Part shown: positions 23,101 to 32,188 of the stretch, piece after piece
How the letters are laid out: each line of letters opens with the position of its first letter
Numbering within the stretch: the stretch's first letter is position 1
DNA from: Arthrobacter_D sp015752045
Lineage (GTDB): Bacteria; Actinomycetota; Actinomycetes; Actinomycetales; Micrococcaceae
Direction: 5' to 3'
Length of the DNA stretch: 64,000 nucleotides
Assembly: GCF_015752045.1 (NCBI RefSeq)
Contig: NZ_JADOUS010000009.1
Span: 1 to 64,000, forward strand
Notes under the pieces: generated by a model
What the model was told of the DNA's origin: nothing
Seen by the model: the letters and a program-made list of their open reading frames with translations, nothing else
Database searches by the model: none
Position numbers and translations under genes: made by a program

Positions 23101-24750
23101 TCAGCCGTTCTCGTGGTGACCCTGGCCGGGTCCGGTGAGGGTGGAGATGACGTCCCGCAGCTGTGCGACGCCCGCCGCGCGGTCCGTCAGGTGCAGGCGG
23201 AGGACAGGACGGCCGTGATCGGCGAGCACCTGGGCGTCACCGGCTGCCTGCGCGGTGATGAGCTCCCCGAAGGTGAAGGGGCGCCCGGGGATCGTCAGGT
23301 CGGCGGCGGCCGCCCCGGTCAGCTGCAGGTAGACGCCGATGGGGGAGCCGCCCTTGTGGTACTGGCCGGTCGAGTGCAGGAAGCGCGGACCCCAGCCGAA
23401 GGTGACCGGACGGCCGGTGGCTGCTGCGAGCGGGGCGCGGACGGCCTCGAGGTCCGCCTGGCTGTGGCGGTCCAGGTAGGCCTGGACGGAGAGGTAGCCG
23501 TTCACCGGGAGGGTGGCGAGGAGCGCCTGGAGCGCTTCGGAGACCGTCTTGGAGGGGCCGAGGAGGTCGGCGTCGCCGCGGACCTCGACCACTCCGTCGA
23601 CGAAGGCGGCGGGGGCCGCCTCCGGCTGCGCGTCGAGCAGGCCGCGGGCCGCCTTCTTGGCTGCCTCGACATCGGGCTGGTCGAACGGGTTGATGCCGAG
23701 CAGGCGGCCCGCGACGACGACCGCGTACTCCCAGACGAACATCTGGCTGCCGAGGGTGCCGCTGACGGTGACGTGCGTGCCCCCGGTGGGCTCGTCCTCG
23801 GGCGCCTCGTCGATCGGGGCGAGGAACACGGGCAGGACGTCGTCCGCCACGTCCGCCAGTTCCGGCGCGTCGCCGGAGGCGACGACGGGGAGCAGGCCGG
23901 TGCCGAGCTTGCCGGTCGATTCGGCGATGAGCTGCTCGGCCCAGTCGGCGAATCCGGGCAGGCCCGAACCTGCATCCGCGAAGACGATCTTGTCCCGCAG
24001 CGGGAGGGTCCCGCCCAGGACGGCGCCGAGCTGAAGGCCCACGTTGTCGTCGACGTCGTCACCCAGGAACTCCGCGCTGTCCTCCGCGTCCGTCAGCAGC
24101 GTCTCGATGTCCGCGCCGGCGAGGCCGGACGGCACCAGCCCGAATGCGGTGAGTGCCGAGTAGCGGCCGCCGACGCCGGGGTCGGCGTTGAAGACCTTCC
24201 GATAGCCGGCCTTCCGCGACGCCTCGTCCAGGGGGGACCCGGGGTCGGTGACGATGATGATGCGCGAGGCCGCGTCGATGCCGGCGTCCGTGAACGCCTG
24301 CTCGAACAGCCGGCGCTGCGAATCGGTCTCGACCGTGGACCCCGACTTCGAGGACACGACGATCGCGGTGCGCTGCAGGTCCTCCACGAGGGCTGCGCGC
24401 ACCTGGTCGGGGTCGGTGGCGTCCAGGACCACGAGCGGGACGCCGGCCTCCCTGGTGATGACCTCCGGCGCGAGCGAGGAGCCGCCCATGCCGCAGAGGA
24501 CGATCCGGTCGACGCCCTCGGCTGCGAGGTCGGCGCGGAGTGCCGCGATCTCCGGCAGGAGCGCGCGCGAGCCGTTGAACAGGTCGATCCACCCCAGGCG
24601 GACCGAGGCCTCCGGCTCGGCCTCCCTGCCCCAGAGTGTCGCGTCCTTCGCCATCAGGCGGGAGGCGAAGCGGTCCTTCACGAGCGCCGGCACGGCGGAT
24701 TCGACCGCCGCGAGGGCGGCACCGGTGGCGGTGAGTGCGAATGAGCCCAT
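23101..24750 (-). CDS. pgi: Glucose-6-phosphate isomerase
   Basis: Pgi interconverts glucose-6-phosphate and fructose-6-phosphate. The 549 residues show VLCGMGGSSLAPEV, VVSSKSGSTVET (sugar-phosphate binding), GVGGRYSALTAFGLV, and a C-terminal half with GINPFDQPDVEAAK and FLHSTGQYHKGG. This layout is the actinobacterial type often found beside tal. The ATG at 24750 follows GGAGGG; five bases separate it from the tal stop. It links the nonoxidative and oxidative pentose phosphate genes of the operon. Confidence 0.95.
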   Translation of the reverse strand: MGSFALTATGAALAAVESAVPALVKDRFASRLMAKDATLWGREAEPEASVRLGWIDLFNGSRALLPEIAALRADLAAEGVDRIVLCGMGGSSLAPEVITREAGVPLVVLDATDPDQVRAALVEDLQRTAIVVSSKSGSTVETDSQRRLFEQAFTDAGIDAASRIIIVTDPGSPLDEASRKAGYRKVFNADPGVGGRYSALTAFGLVPSGLAGADIETLLTDAEDSAEFLGDDVDDNVGLQLGAVLGGTLPLRDKIVFADAGSGLPGFADWAEQLIAESTGKLGTGLLPVVASGDAPELADVADDVLPVFLAPIDEAPEDEPTGGTHVTVSGTLGSQMFVWEYAVVVAGRLLGINPFDQPDVEAAKKAARGLLDAQPEAAPAAFVDGVVEVRGDADLLGPSKTVSEALQALLATLPVNGYLSVQAYLDRHSQADLEAVRAPLAAATGRPVTFGWGPRFLHSTGQYHKGGSPIGVYLQLTGAAAADLTIPGRPFTFGELITAQAAGDAQVLADHGRPVLRLHLTDRAAGVAQLRDVISTLTGPGQGHHENG

Positions 24751-24755
24751 CGGGA

Positions 24756-25865
24756 TCAGCCCTCCGCTGCGTCGAGGGCGGCCTGGACGGTCTCGAGGAG
24801 CTCGGTCCAGCTGGTGACGAACTTGTCGAGGCCTTCGGTCTCGAGCTGCTCGACGACCTCGTCGTAGGAGATACCGATCGCGTCGAGCCGGTTCAGGGTC
24901 TCGTTGGAATCGTCGTAGCTGCCGCTGACGGTGTCGCCCTCGACGACGCCGTGGTCCGCCATGGCCTCGAGCGTCTTCTCGGGCATCGTGTTGACGACGT
25001 TCGGCGCGACGAGGCCCGTGACGTAGAGCGTGTCCGGGAGGTTCGGGTCCTTGACGCCCGTCGACGCCCAGAGGGGGCGCTGCGCGTTGCCGCCGGCGGC
25101 CTTCAGGACCTGCCAGCGCTCCGAGGAGAATTGCTCCTCGAAGATCTGGTAGGCGAGGCGGGCGTTCGCGAGGCCCGCCTTGCCCTTGAGCGCCTTCGCC
25201 TCGTCCGTGCCGATCGCATCGAGGCGTGCATCGACCTCGGCGTCCACCCGCGAGACGAAGAAGGACGCGACAGAGGTGATCTTCGAGAGGTCGTGGCCGT
25301 TCTCGCGGGCCTGCTCGAGGCCCAGCATGAAGGCGTTGATGACGGCGCGGTAGCGCTCGAGGGAGAAGATCAGGGTGACGTTGACGCTGATGCCGGCGGC
25401 CAGGGTCGCGGTGATCGCTTCCAGGCCCTCCACGGTCGCGGGGATCTTGATGAGGACGTTGGTGCGCTGCACCTTGGCGTGCAGTCGCTTGGCCTCGGCC
25501 ACGGTCCCCGCGGTGTCGCGGGAGAGCCGCGGGTCGACCTCGATGGAGACGCGACCGTCGGCGCCGTTGGTGCGCTTGGCCTCCGCCGCGAAGATGTCGC
25601 AGGCCTGGGCCACGTCGTGGGTGGTGATGTCGAAGACGGCCTGGTCGACGTCCGCGCCGGCTTCCGCGAGGGCGCCCACCTGGGAGGCGTAGGACTCGCC
25701 CTTCTTCAGGGCCGCCGCGAAGATGCTCGGGTTGGTGGTGACGCCGACGACGTCGAGGTCCTCGATGAGGTGCTTGAAGGCGCCCGAGTTGATGCGCTCC
25801 CGGGAGAGATCGTCGAGCCAGATGGATACGCCGGCGGCCGAGAGATCGGCTGTGGGGGTTGTCAT
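24756..25865 (-). CDS. tal: Transaldolase
   Basis: Transaldolase moves a three-carbon unit between sugar phosphates. The 369-residue protein has VTTNPSIFAAAL near residue 43, the Schiff-base lysine Lys140 in NVLIKIPAT, VNVTLIFS, SVASFFVSRVD and LWASTGVKDP. It is the long actinobacterial form rather than the short class. The ATG at 25865 has AAGGAGCA a short way upstream. It lies between tkt and pgi. Confidence 0.96.
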   Translation of the reverse strand: MTTPTADLSAAGVSIWLDDLSRERINSGAFKHLIEDLDVVGVTTNPSIFAAALKKGESYASQVGALAEAGADVDQAVFDITTHDVAQACDIFAAEAKRTNGADGRVSIEVDPRLSRDTAGTVAEAKRLHAKVQRTNVLIKIPATVEGLEAITATLAAGISVNVTLIFSLERYRAVINAFMLGLEQARENGHDLSKITSVASFFVSRVDAEVDARLDAIGTDEAKALKGKAGLANARLAYQIFEEQFSSERWQVLKAAGGNAQRPLWASTGVKDPNLPDTLYVTGLVAPNVVNTMPEKTLEAMADHGVVEGDTVSGSYDDSNETLNRLDAIGISYDEVVEQLETEGLDKFVTSWTELLETVQAALDAAEG

Positions 25866-25925
25866 GATGTGTGCTCCTTGTCCGCTGCCGCGGAAGATGT
25901 GTGCTGGACGGGTGGAACGGGGGAG

Positions 25926-28112
25926 TTACTGCTGGTCGCCGGTCTCCGTTGCGCGGTGGCCCGACGGCAGGGCCGGGGAGCCGTTGGGGGCCAGGGGATC
26001 GGCGGCCACCGCCTCGAGGGAGTCCTTCGCGGCGGCGACGACGGCCTCCGCCGTGATGCCGAACTCGCGGTACAGGGTCTTGTAGTCGGCGGACGCGCCG
26101 AAGTGCTCGAGGGACACGATGCGTCCGGCGTCGCCGACTATCCCGTGCCAGCTCTGCGCGACGCCCGCCTCGACGGACACGCGGGCCCGGACCGTGCGGG
26201 GGAGGACGCTCTCGCGGTAGCCGGCGTCCTGGGCGTTGAACCATTCGAGGCACGGCATCGACACGACGCGGGCCGAGATGCCCTGCGCCTCGAGGGCCGT
26301 GCGGGCCTCCACGGCGAGCTGCACCTCGGAGCCGGTGCCGACGAGGATGACGTCGGGGGAGCCGTCCGTCGCCTCGGCGAGCACGTAGCCGCCCTTCGCG
26401 ACGCCCTCGGCCGAGCCGAACGTCCCGCCCTCGGCGGCACCCTCGCCCCGCTCGTAGGTGGGGATGTTCTGGCGCGTCAGGACGAGGCCGGCCGGGTTCT
26501 CGGTGTTCTCCAGGATGGTGCGCCAGGCGACGGCGACCTCGTTCGCGTCACCCGGTCGGACGACGTCGAGCCCGGGGATGGTGCGCAGCGAGGAGAGCTG
26601 CTCGACGGGCTGGTGCGTGGGGCCGTCCTCGCCCAGTCCGATGGAGTCGTGGGTCCAGACGTAGATGGCCGGGACGCCCATGAGGGCGCCGAGGCGCACG
26701 GCGGGCCGCTGGTAGTCGCTGAAGATGAGGAAGGTGCCGGAGAAGGCACGCGTGCTGCTGTGCATCACGATGCCGTTGACGATCGCGGCGGCAGCGTGCT
26801 CGCGGATGCCGAAGTGCAGCACACGACCGTACTGGTTGCCGGACCAGGACTTGGTCTGGCGGCTCTCGGGGATGAACGACGGCGACCCCTCGATCGTCGT
26901 GTTGTTCGACTCCGCGAGGTCGGCGCTGCCGCCCCACAGCTCGGGGAGTGCGGGGCCGATCGCGGTGAGGACCTTGCCGGACGCGGCGCGCGTGGACATG
27001 TCCTTGCCCGCCTCGAACGTCGGCAGGCTCTCCTCCCAGCCCTCGGGCAGGGTGCGGGTCTGGATGCGCTCGAGCAGGGCGGCCTCGTCGGCGTGCGCGG
27101 CCTTCCAGGCGTCGAAGCCCTCCTGCCATTCGCTGTGCGCCTCGGAGCCGCGCCGGACGACCCCGCGTGCGTGCTCGAGGACCTCGGGGTCGACGTCGAA
27201 GTGGTTGGCGGGGTCGAAGCCGAGGGCTTCCTTCAGGGCGGCGACCTCGTCCGCGCCGAGGGCCGAGCCGTGGATCTTGCCGGTGTTCTGCTTGTTCGGC
27301 GCCGGGTACCCGATGATGGTCCGCAGCGACACGATGCTGGGCCTGGAGGTCTCGTTCCTGGCCGCGACGAGGGCGGAGTACAGCTCCGCGACGTCCTCGA
27401 CGTACTCGCCGGTCTTCGTCCAGTCGACGCGCTGCGTGTGCCAGCCGTAGGCCTCGTAGCGCTTGAGGACGTCCTCGGTGAACGCGATGTCGGTGTCGTC
27501 CTCGATGGAGATGTGGTTCTCGTCGTAGAGCACCACGAGGTTGCCGAGCTGCTGGTGGCCGGCGAGCGAGGACGCCTCGGAGGTCACGCCCTCCTGCAGG
27601 TCGCCGTCGGAGGCGATGACCCAGATGGTGTGGTCGAAGGGGCTGGTGCCCGCGGGGGCGTCGGCGTCGAACATGCCGCGCTGGCGGCGCTGGCCGTAGG
27701 CGAAGCCGACCGAGGTCGCGAGGCCCTGGCCGAGGGGGCCCGTGGTGATCTCCACGCCCTTGGTGTGGCGGTACTCGGGGTGGCCGGGGGTGAGGGAGCC
27801 CCAGGTGCGCAGGGCCTTCAGGTCATCGAGCCCGAGCCCGTAGCCCGACAGGAAGAGCTGGATGTAGAGGGTGAGCGAGGTGTGGCCGGGGGAGAGGACG
27901 AAGCGGTCGCGTCCCGTCCACTCGGGATCCGACGGATCGTGCCGCATGAGCTTCTGGAACAGGAGGTAGGCTGCCGGAGCGAGGCTCATGGCCGTCCCCG
28001 GGTGCCCGTTGCCCACCTTCTCGACGGCGTCCGCCGCGAGGATGCGGACCGTGTCGACCGCCTTCCGGTCGAGGTCGGTCCAGGTCAGTTCCTGCTCATG
28101 CGTCTGTGGCAC
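25926..28112 (-). CDS. tkt: Transketolase
   Basis: Thiamine diphosphate-dependent transketolase moving two-carbon units in the pentose phosphate pathway. The 728-residue product has GNGHPGTAMSLAP near the N-terminus, TGPLGQGLATSVGFA, the cofactor motif SDGDLQEGVTSEAS, FGIREHAAAAI, and DSIGLGEDGPTHQPVEQL. The GTG at 28112 is chosen because family homology begins at ELTWTDLDRKAVDTVR just after it; frames upstream are Arg-rich. First gene of the tkt-to-pgl operon, divergent from ctaB. Confidence 0.96.
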   Translation of the reverse strand: MPQTHEQELTWTDLDRKAVDTVRILAADAVEKVGNGHPGTAMSLAPAAYLLFQKLMRHDPSDPEWTGRDRFVLSPGHTSLTLYIQLFLSGYGLGLDDLKALRTWGSLTPGHPEYRHTKGVEITTGPLGQGLATSVGFAYGQRRQRGMFDADAPAGTSPFDHTIWVIASDGDLQEGVTSEASSLAGHQQLGNLVVLYDENHISIEDDTDIAFTEDVLKRYEAYGWHTQRVDWTKTGEYVEDVAELYSALVAARNETSRPSIVSLRTIIGYPAPNKQNTGKIHGSALGADEVAALKEALGFDPANHFDVDPEVLEHARGVVRRGSEAHSEWQEGFDAWKAAHADEAALLERIQTRTLPEGWEESLPTFEAGKDMSTRAASGKVLTAIGPALPELWGGSADLAESNNTTIEGSPSFIPESRQTKSWSGNQYGRVLHFGIREHAAAAIVNGIVMHSSTRAFSGTFLIFSDYQRPAVRLGALMGVPAIYVWTHDSIGLGEDGPTHQPVEQLSSLRTIPGLDVVRPGDANEVAVAWRTILENTENPAGLVLTRQNIPTYERGEGAAEGGTFGSAEGVAKGGYVLAEATDGSPDVILVGTGSEVQLAVEARTALEAQGISARVVSMPCLEWFNAQDAGYRESVLPRTVRARVSVEAGVAQSWHGIVGDAGRIVSLEHFGASADYKTLYREFGITAEAVVAAAKDSLEAVAADPLAPNGSPALPSGHRATETGDQQ

Positions 28113-28455
28113 GTTTCCGGGCCCTCTCTGTCCGGAACGGCCATCGACGGGAGAGTGCCTCCAGGCACGCCGTCGGGCTGGCCGTTCACCAATGAATCCT
28201 GCGAATTTCAGCTCCGACCGGGAACAGCACTGAGCCGGGACCACTTATTCCGGGCATACTTCCGCAGCGGGCTTTCCATCCCACACTATCCCGTCCGGCC
28301 TGCCGAGGGACGTGGGAGTCGAACAATGTCGTCCGTCACAGTCCGTGGCCGCGAGGGGAGGCGGAGGCGCAGGATCCTCCCACCGATTTCTACAGAACGT
28401 AAAAGGGTATGATGGAGCTTGTCTTTTACTCCGGAAGAAACGAAAGTGTTGCCTT
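28113..28455. promoter_or_regulatory. Divergent promoter region between tkt and ctaB
   Basis: This 343-bp region is less GC-rich than the genes on either side and must carry promoters in both directions. On the plus strand TATGAT at 28408-28413 is a good -10 box for ctaB. The tkt promoter could not be placed with confidence. No protein-coding frame is convincing. Small inverted repeats are present, but none matches a known operator. Confidence 0.5.
28408..28413 (+). promoter_or_regulatory. -10 element of the ctaB promoter
   Basis: TATGAT, five of six matches to the TATAAT consensus, sits about 43 bases before the ctaB GTG. A TTCTAC hexamer 14 bases upstream of it could serve as a weak -35. 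Confidence 0.5.
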
Positions 28456-29400
28456 GTGAAGACCCAGCAGGCTCCTGCTCCGGCACGTCCCCCGCAGGCC
28501 CGTCAGGGTTTCGGTCGCAAAGCGAAGGCCTACCTCGCGCTGACCAAGCCTCGCGTGATCGAGCTTCTCCTGGTGACCACCCTCCCCACCATGATCTTCG
28601 CGCAGGGGGGATTCCCTCCGGTCGGCCTGATCCTGGCCACCATGGTCGGCGGCGCCCTCGCGGCGGGGAGCGCCGGCGCGTTCAACTGCTACATCGACCG
28701 TGACATCGACAAGCTGATGCACCGCACGGAGAACCGGCCGCTCGTCACCGGCGAGGTGACGCCACGGGAGGCGCTCGTCTTCTCCTGGATCCTCGGCGTC
28801 GTCGCGATCGCCGTGCTCTGGTTCGGAGCGAACCCGCTCGCCGGGATGCTGGGCGTCGCGGCGATCTTCCTCTACGTGGTCGTCTACACGCTCGTCCTCA
28901 AGCGACGCACGTCGCAGAACATCGTCTGGGGCGGCGCTGCCGGCTGCATGCCCGTCCTGATCGCCTGGGCCGCGGTCACCAACGCGATCGAGTGGCCCGC
29001 CGTCGTGCTGTTCCTCATCATCTTCCTCTGGACGCCCCCGCACTACTGGCCACTGTCCATGAAGTACAGCGACGACTACAACGCCGCCAACGTGCCGATG
29101 CTCGGCGCGATCGCCGGTGCCCGCGCGGTCTCCGTCCAGGTGGTCCTGTACGCGTGGGCCATGGTGGCCTGCTCGCTCCTCCTGATCCCGGCCGGCGCGG
29201 GCTGGGTCTACACGGTCGCCGCGATCGCCGGCGGCGCCTGGTTCATCCGCGAGTCCCACCGGTTGCACTCACTCGCCCACCGCGGAGAGCTGCACCCGAA
29301 GGCCGCGATGAAGGTCTTCCACGGCTCGATCAGCTACCTGACGGTCCTCTTCCTCGCCCTGGCCATCGATCCCTTCGTCGGGACGGCAGTCCTGTCCTGA
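28456..29400 (+). CDS. ctaB: Protoheme IX farnesyltransferase (heme O synthase)
   Basis: CtaB attaches a farnesyl group to heme b to give heme O for cytochrome oxidase. The 314-residue UbiA-family membrane protein has the prenyl-diphosphate/Mg motif NCYIDRDIDKLMHRTENRP near residue 76 and the second motif LKRRTSQNIVWGG. About eight to nine hydrophobic helices are visible, including LFLIIFLWTPPHYWPLS. The GTG at 28456 fits the family N-terminus. ctaA, the next enzyme of heme A synthesis, lies 1 kb downstream on the other strand. Confidence 0.95.
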   Translation: MKTQQAPAPARPPQARQGFGRKAKAYLALTKPRVIELLLVTTLPTMIFAQGGFPPVGLILATMVGGALAAGSAGAFNCYIDRDIDKLMHRTENRPLVTGEVTPREALVFSWILGVVAIAVLWFGANPLAGMLGVAAIFLYVVVYTLVLKRRTSQNIVWGGAAGCMPVLIAWAAVTNAIEWPAVVLFLIIFLWTPPHYWPLSMKYSDDYNAANVPMLGAIAGARAVSVQVVLYAWAMVACSLLLIPAGAGWVYTVAAIAGGAWFIRESHRLHSLAHRGELHPKAAMKVFHGSISYLTVLFLALAIDPFVGTAVLS

Positions 29401-29455
29401 TCCGGACATGCCGGCTTCATTTTGGAGTCCCGGCCTGATCAGGGGGCGCTGGCCC

Positions 29456-29461
29456 TAGGCT
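29456..29461 (+). promoter_or_regulatory. -10 element of a leaderless promoter for the DapA-like gene
   Basis: TAGGCT is followed by seven bases (TGCACCC) and the ATG at 29469. No ribosome-binding site lies between them, so the mRNA probably starts at or near the ATG. Confidence 0.5.
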
Positions 29462-29468
29462 TGCACCC

Positions 29469-30368
29469 ATGGACTTCACCGGCCTGATCGCCTACCCCCT
29501 CACCCCGTTCCTCCCGGACGGCTCCGTGTCCTTCGCGGACCTCCGCGGACTCGCGGACGGACTCGCCTCCTCCGGCGTCGATGCACTGACGGTCCTCGGC
29601 TCCTCCGGGAGCTTCGCCTACCTCGACCGCGGCGAGCGGGCCCGGGTGGCGCGCACCGCCATCGAGGCCGTCGACGGTCGGCTGCCCGTGGCCGTGGGCA
29701 TCAGCTCGGTCGGCACACGCGAGGTGCTCGACGCCGCGACGGACGCGCAAGCGGCGGGAGCGGCCGGCCTGGTGCTGTCCCCGGTGTCCTACGTCCCCCT
29801 CACCGACGACGAGGTCCTGGCGCAGGTCCGCGCGGTGGACGAGGCGACGGACCTGCCGATCTGCCTCTACAACAATCCGGGCACCACGCAGTTCGACTAC
29901 TCGCTGCAGGTGGTGGCCGAACTGTCTGCCCTGCCGGATGTCGTCGCGTTCAAGGACACCGCCGCGGATGCCCCGAGCTTCAACGCCCGGTACGCCGAAC
30001 TGGCCCGGCTCGTCTCCGCGCCGTTCAGCCATGGCGTGAGCGGCGACCTCCTGATGATGACCGGCGAGGTCGCGGCCGACGCCTGGCACAGCGGGCCGGC
30101 GGCACTCCTGCCGGACTACTACTCCCGGCTCCGTGCGGCCGTCGTCGCCGGGGACCGGGCGGAGACCGAGCGGGTCCGCCATGTGCTCGCGCCCCTCGTG
30201 GACCACGTGGCCGGGCTGCGCAGGATCAGCGGCCTCCACCTCCTGGCCCGGGCCTGCGGCATCGCCGCCGGGGATCCCCGCCCGCCCCTGCTGCCCAGCC
30301 CGGGCTCCGAGCTGCGCGAACTCGGGCGGCTCCTCGACGTCCTCGAGGCGGAGTTCGACGACGACTGA
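29469..30368 (+). CDS. Dihydrodipicolinate synthase/N-acetylneuraminate lyase family aldolase
   Basis: The 299-residue class I aldolase has the DapA fold signatures: GLIAYPLTPF at the N-terminus, TVLGSSGSFAYLDRGER (usually GTTGE in DapA), YNNPGTTQ and the Schiff-base lysine in VVAFKDTAAD. The altered GTTGE motif and odd location make true DapA unlikely; it probably cleaves or forms another 2-oxo acid. It stands between ctaB and ctaA with its own leaderless promoter, and no neighbour reveals a substrate. Confidence 0.8.
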   Translation: MDFTGLIAYPLTPFLPDGSVSFADLRGLADGLASSGVDALTVLGSSGSFAYLDRGERARVARTAIEAVDGRLPVAVGISSVGTREVLDAATDAQAAGAAGLVLSPVSYVPLTDDEVLAQVRAVDEATDLPICLYNNPGTTQFDYSLQVVAELSALPDVVAFKDTAADAPSFNARYAELARLVSAPFSHGVSGDLLMMTGEVAADAWHSGPAALLPDYYSRLRAAVVAGDRAETERVRHVLAPLVDHVAGLRRISGLHLLARACGIAAGDPRPPLLPSPGSELRELGRLLDVLEAEFDDD

Positions 30369-30411
30369 CCGGTGACGTGGCCGGTGGGGTGGGGAGGGTA
30401 CTGCGCCGACC

Positions 30412-31383
30412 CTAGGAGACGGCCTGCGGAACCCTGGTCCCGGCCGGCGTCCCCGGGAGGGTCTTCCGCGTGGTCCCGGTGTACTGGGCGTGGACGGCCG
30501 CGGCCATGAGCAGCGACGCGCCGAGCATGTGCAGCGCCACGAGCGCGATGGGCAGGTGGAGGAAGTGCTGCACGTATCCGATGGCGCCCTGGACCAGCAC
30601 GATCGCGGCGAGCAGGACCAGCGCCCTGCGCAGCTTCGCGTGGACGCCGGACCGGTAGGCGACGACGACGGCGAGGGCCACCGTGGCGACCAGCAGGTAC
30701 ACCGGGAGGGCGTGCAGGCGTGTCACGAGGTCGGAGTCCAGCCCGTTGCGGGCGGCCCCGTGGTCGCCGGCGTGCGGGCCGGACCCCGTCACGACGACGC
30801 CGAGCAGGATCGTGATCGACGTGAGGACGGTCGAGGTCAGCAGGAGCTGGCGCAGCAGCGGCGGTGCGGCAGGCGCGCGCCCGGCCCGGTACTGCTCCGT
30901 GTCGAGCCGGGCCCGGTTGACGAGCACTGTCGCGACGGCCACGAGGATCATGGAGACGACGAAGTGCAGCCCCACGACCCAGGGGTTCAGTCCCGTCCAC
31001 ACGGTGATGCCACCGATGACCGCCTGCGCCGGGATGCCCAGGAACAGGCCGATCGACAGGCGGAACAGGTCCTTGCGCTCCCGCCGCATGCCCAGGACGG
31101 AGGCGATCATGGCCACGGCGATGAGGACGAGGACGAAGGTCAGGAGCCGGTTGCCGAACTCGATCACCCCGTGGAAGCCCATCTCCGGCGTGGTGACGAT
31201 CGAGTCCGCCGTGCAGCGCGGCCACTCCGGGCAGCCGAGCCCCGAGGCGGTGAGGCGCACGGCGCCACCGGTCACCACGATGGCGATCTGCGAGACGAGG
31301 GAGGCGACGGCCAGCCGCCGCACGAGCGGGGTGGTGGTGCGGGGAAGGGCGTCCGTGAGGCGGGAGAGCGCGGGAAGAGTCAT
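30412..31383 (-). CDS. ctaA: Heme A synthase (COX15/CtaA)
   Basis: CtaA oxidises the methyl group of heme O to give heme A for cytochrome aa3. The 323-residue membrane protein has eight hydrophobic helices in two repeats. Heme-ligand histidines are visible in GFHGVIEFGNR, GLHFVVSM, TRLHALPVY and ALHMLGAS. The LGCPEWPRC extracellular cysteine pair is present. Its ATG follows GGAGC at the 3' end of the ABC permease gene, so it is the third gene of that operon. Confidence 0.94.
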   Translation of the reverse strand: MTLPALSRLTDALPRTTTPLVRRLAVASLVSQIAIVVTGGAVRLTASGLGCPEWPRCTADSIVTTPEMGFHGVIEFGNRLLTFVLVLIAVAMIASVLGMRRERKDLFRLSIGLFLGIPAQAVIGGITVWTGLNPWVVGLHFVVSMILVAVATVLVNRARLDTEQYRAGRAPAAPPLLRQLLLTSTVLTSITILLGVVVTGSGPHAGDHGAARNGLDSDLVTRLHALPVYLLVATVALAVVVAYRSGVHAKLRRALVLLAAIVLVQGAIGYVQHFLHLPIALVALHMLGASLLMAAAVHAQYTGTTRKTLPGTPAGTRVPQAVS

Positions 31384-31387
31384 GCTG

Positions 31388-32188
31388 TCAGCTCCATTTG
31401 AACCAGCGGATGGCCGCCAGGCTAGCGAGGGCGGCCCAGGCGAGGAGCACGAGGCACGCGAAGGGATCGAGGACGCCGTTCACCAGGGCGGTCCTGAGGC
31501 CGTCTCCCAGGGCGGCGGAGGGCAGGACGGAGATGAACGGTTCGGCGGCAGCGGGGAGGCTCGCTGCCGGGATGATCACGCCGCCCGCGGCCGCGAGCAG
31601 GATCCAGACGAGGTTGGTGACCGCGAGCGTCGCCTCGGGCCGGAGGGTGCCGGCCACGAGGAGCCCGAGCGCGGTGAAGGCCGCCGAGCCGAGAAGCAGC
31701 AGCAGTGCCGCGGGCAGGATCCCCGCCGGCGCCGGCGACCAGCCCATGAGGGCGGCGGCACCGCCGATCACCACGAGCTGGACGGCGAGCACGACGGCGA
31801 CCGCGACGGCCTTGCCGAGGATCAGCCCCGACCGGCCGAGCGGCGTCGTCGACAGGAAGCGCAGCACGCCGTAGCGGCGATCGAACCCCGTCGCGATGCC
31901 CTGGCCCGTGAAGGCCGTGGACATGGTGCAGAGGGCGAGGACGCCGGGAGCGGCGATGTCGATCCGGTCCGGTCCGTAGGCATCCAGCAGCGGGGTGATG
32001 ACCAGGGCCGTGAGCGCCAGGAGCGGCAGCACGATCGCAAGGACGAGCTGCTCCCCGTTGCGGAGCATGGCGAGGGCCTCGTAGGCGCCGTGGCGCAGCA
32101 CCCGCCGGGGCAGCGAGGCCGCGGTCCCGCCGATCGGGGCGACGGCCCGGGCCGGGGTGCCGGCGGGGACCGGTGCGTCGAGGGTCAT
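31388..32188 (-). CDS. ABC-2 type transporter permease
   Basis: The 266-residue integral membrane protein has six hydrophobic segments, starting with QLVLAIVLPLLALTALVITPL, and the ABC-2 family segment RRYGVLRFLSTTPLGRSG. Its ATG overlaps the stop of the ATPase gene by four bases (ATGA), so the two form one exporter. The gene is followed two bases later by ctaA. The substrate is unknown; linkage to ctaA is common in actinobacteria and hints at a role around heme or cytochrome oxidase, but this is inference. Confidence 0.88.
   Translation of the reverse strand: MTLDAPVPAGTPARAVAPIGGTAASLPRRVLRHGAYEALAMLRNGEQLVLAIVLPLLALTALVITPLLDAYGPDRIDIAAPGVLALCTMSTAFTGQGIATGFDRRYGVLRFLSTTPLGRSGLILGKAVAVAVVLAVQLVVIGGAAALMGWSPAPAGILPAALLLLLGSAAFTALGLLVAGTLRPEATLAVTNLVWILLAAAGGVIIPAASLPAAAEPFISVLPSAALGDGLRTALVNGVLDPFACLVLLAWAALASLAAIRWFKWS

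Noticed and set aside
24735..28412. 1225-codon plus-strand frame antisense to pgi-tal-tkt
   Set aside because: It spans three real genes on the other strand and has the low-complexity composition of a shadow frame.
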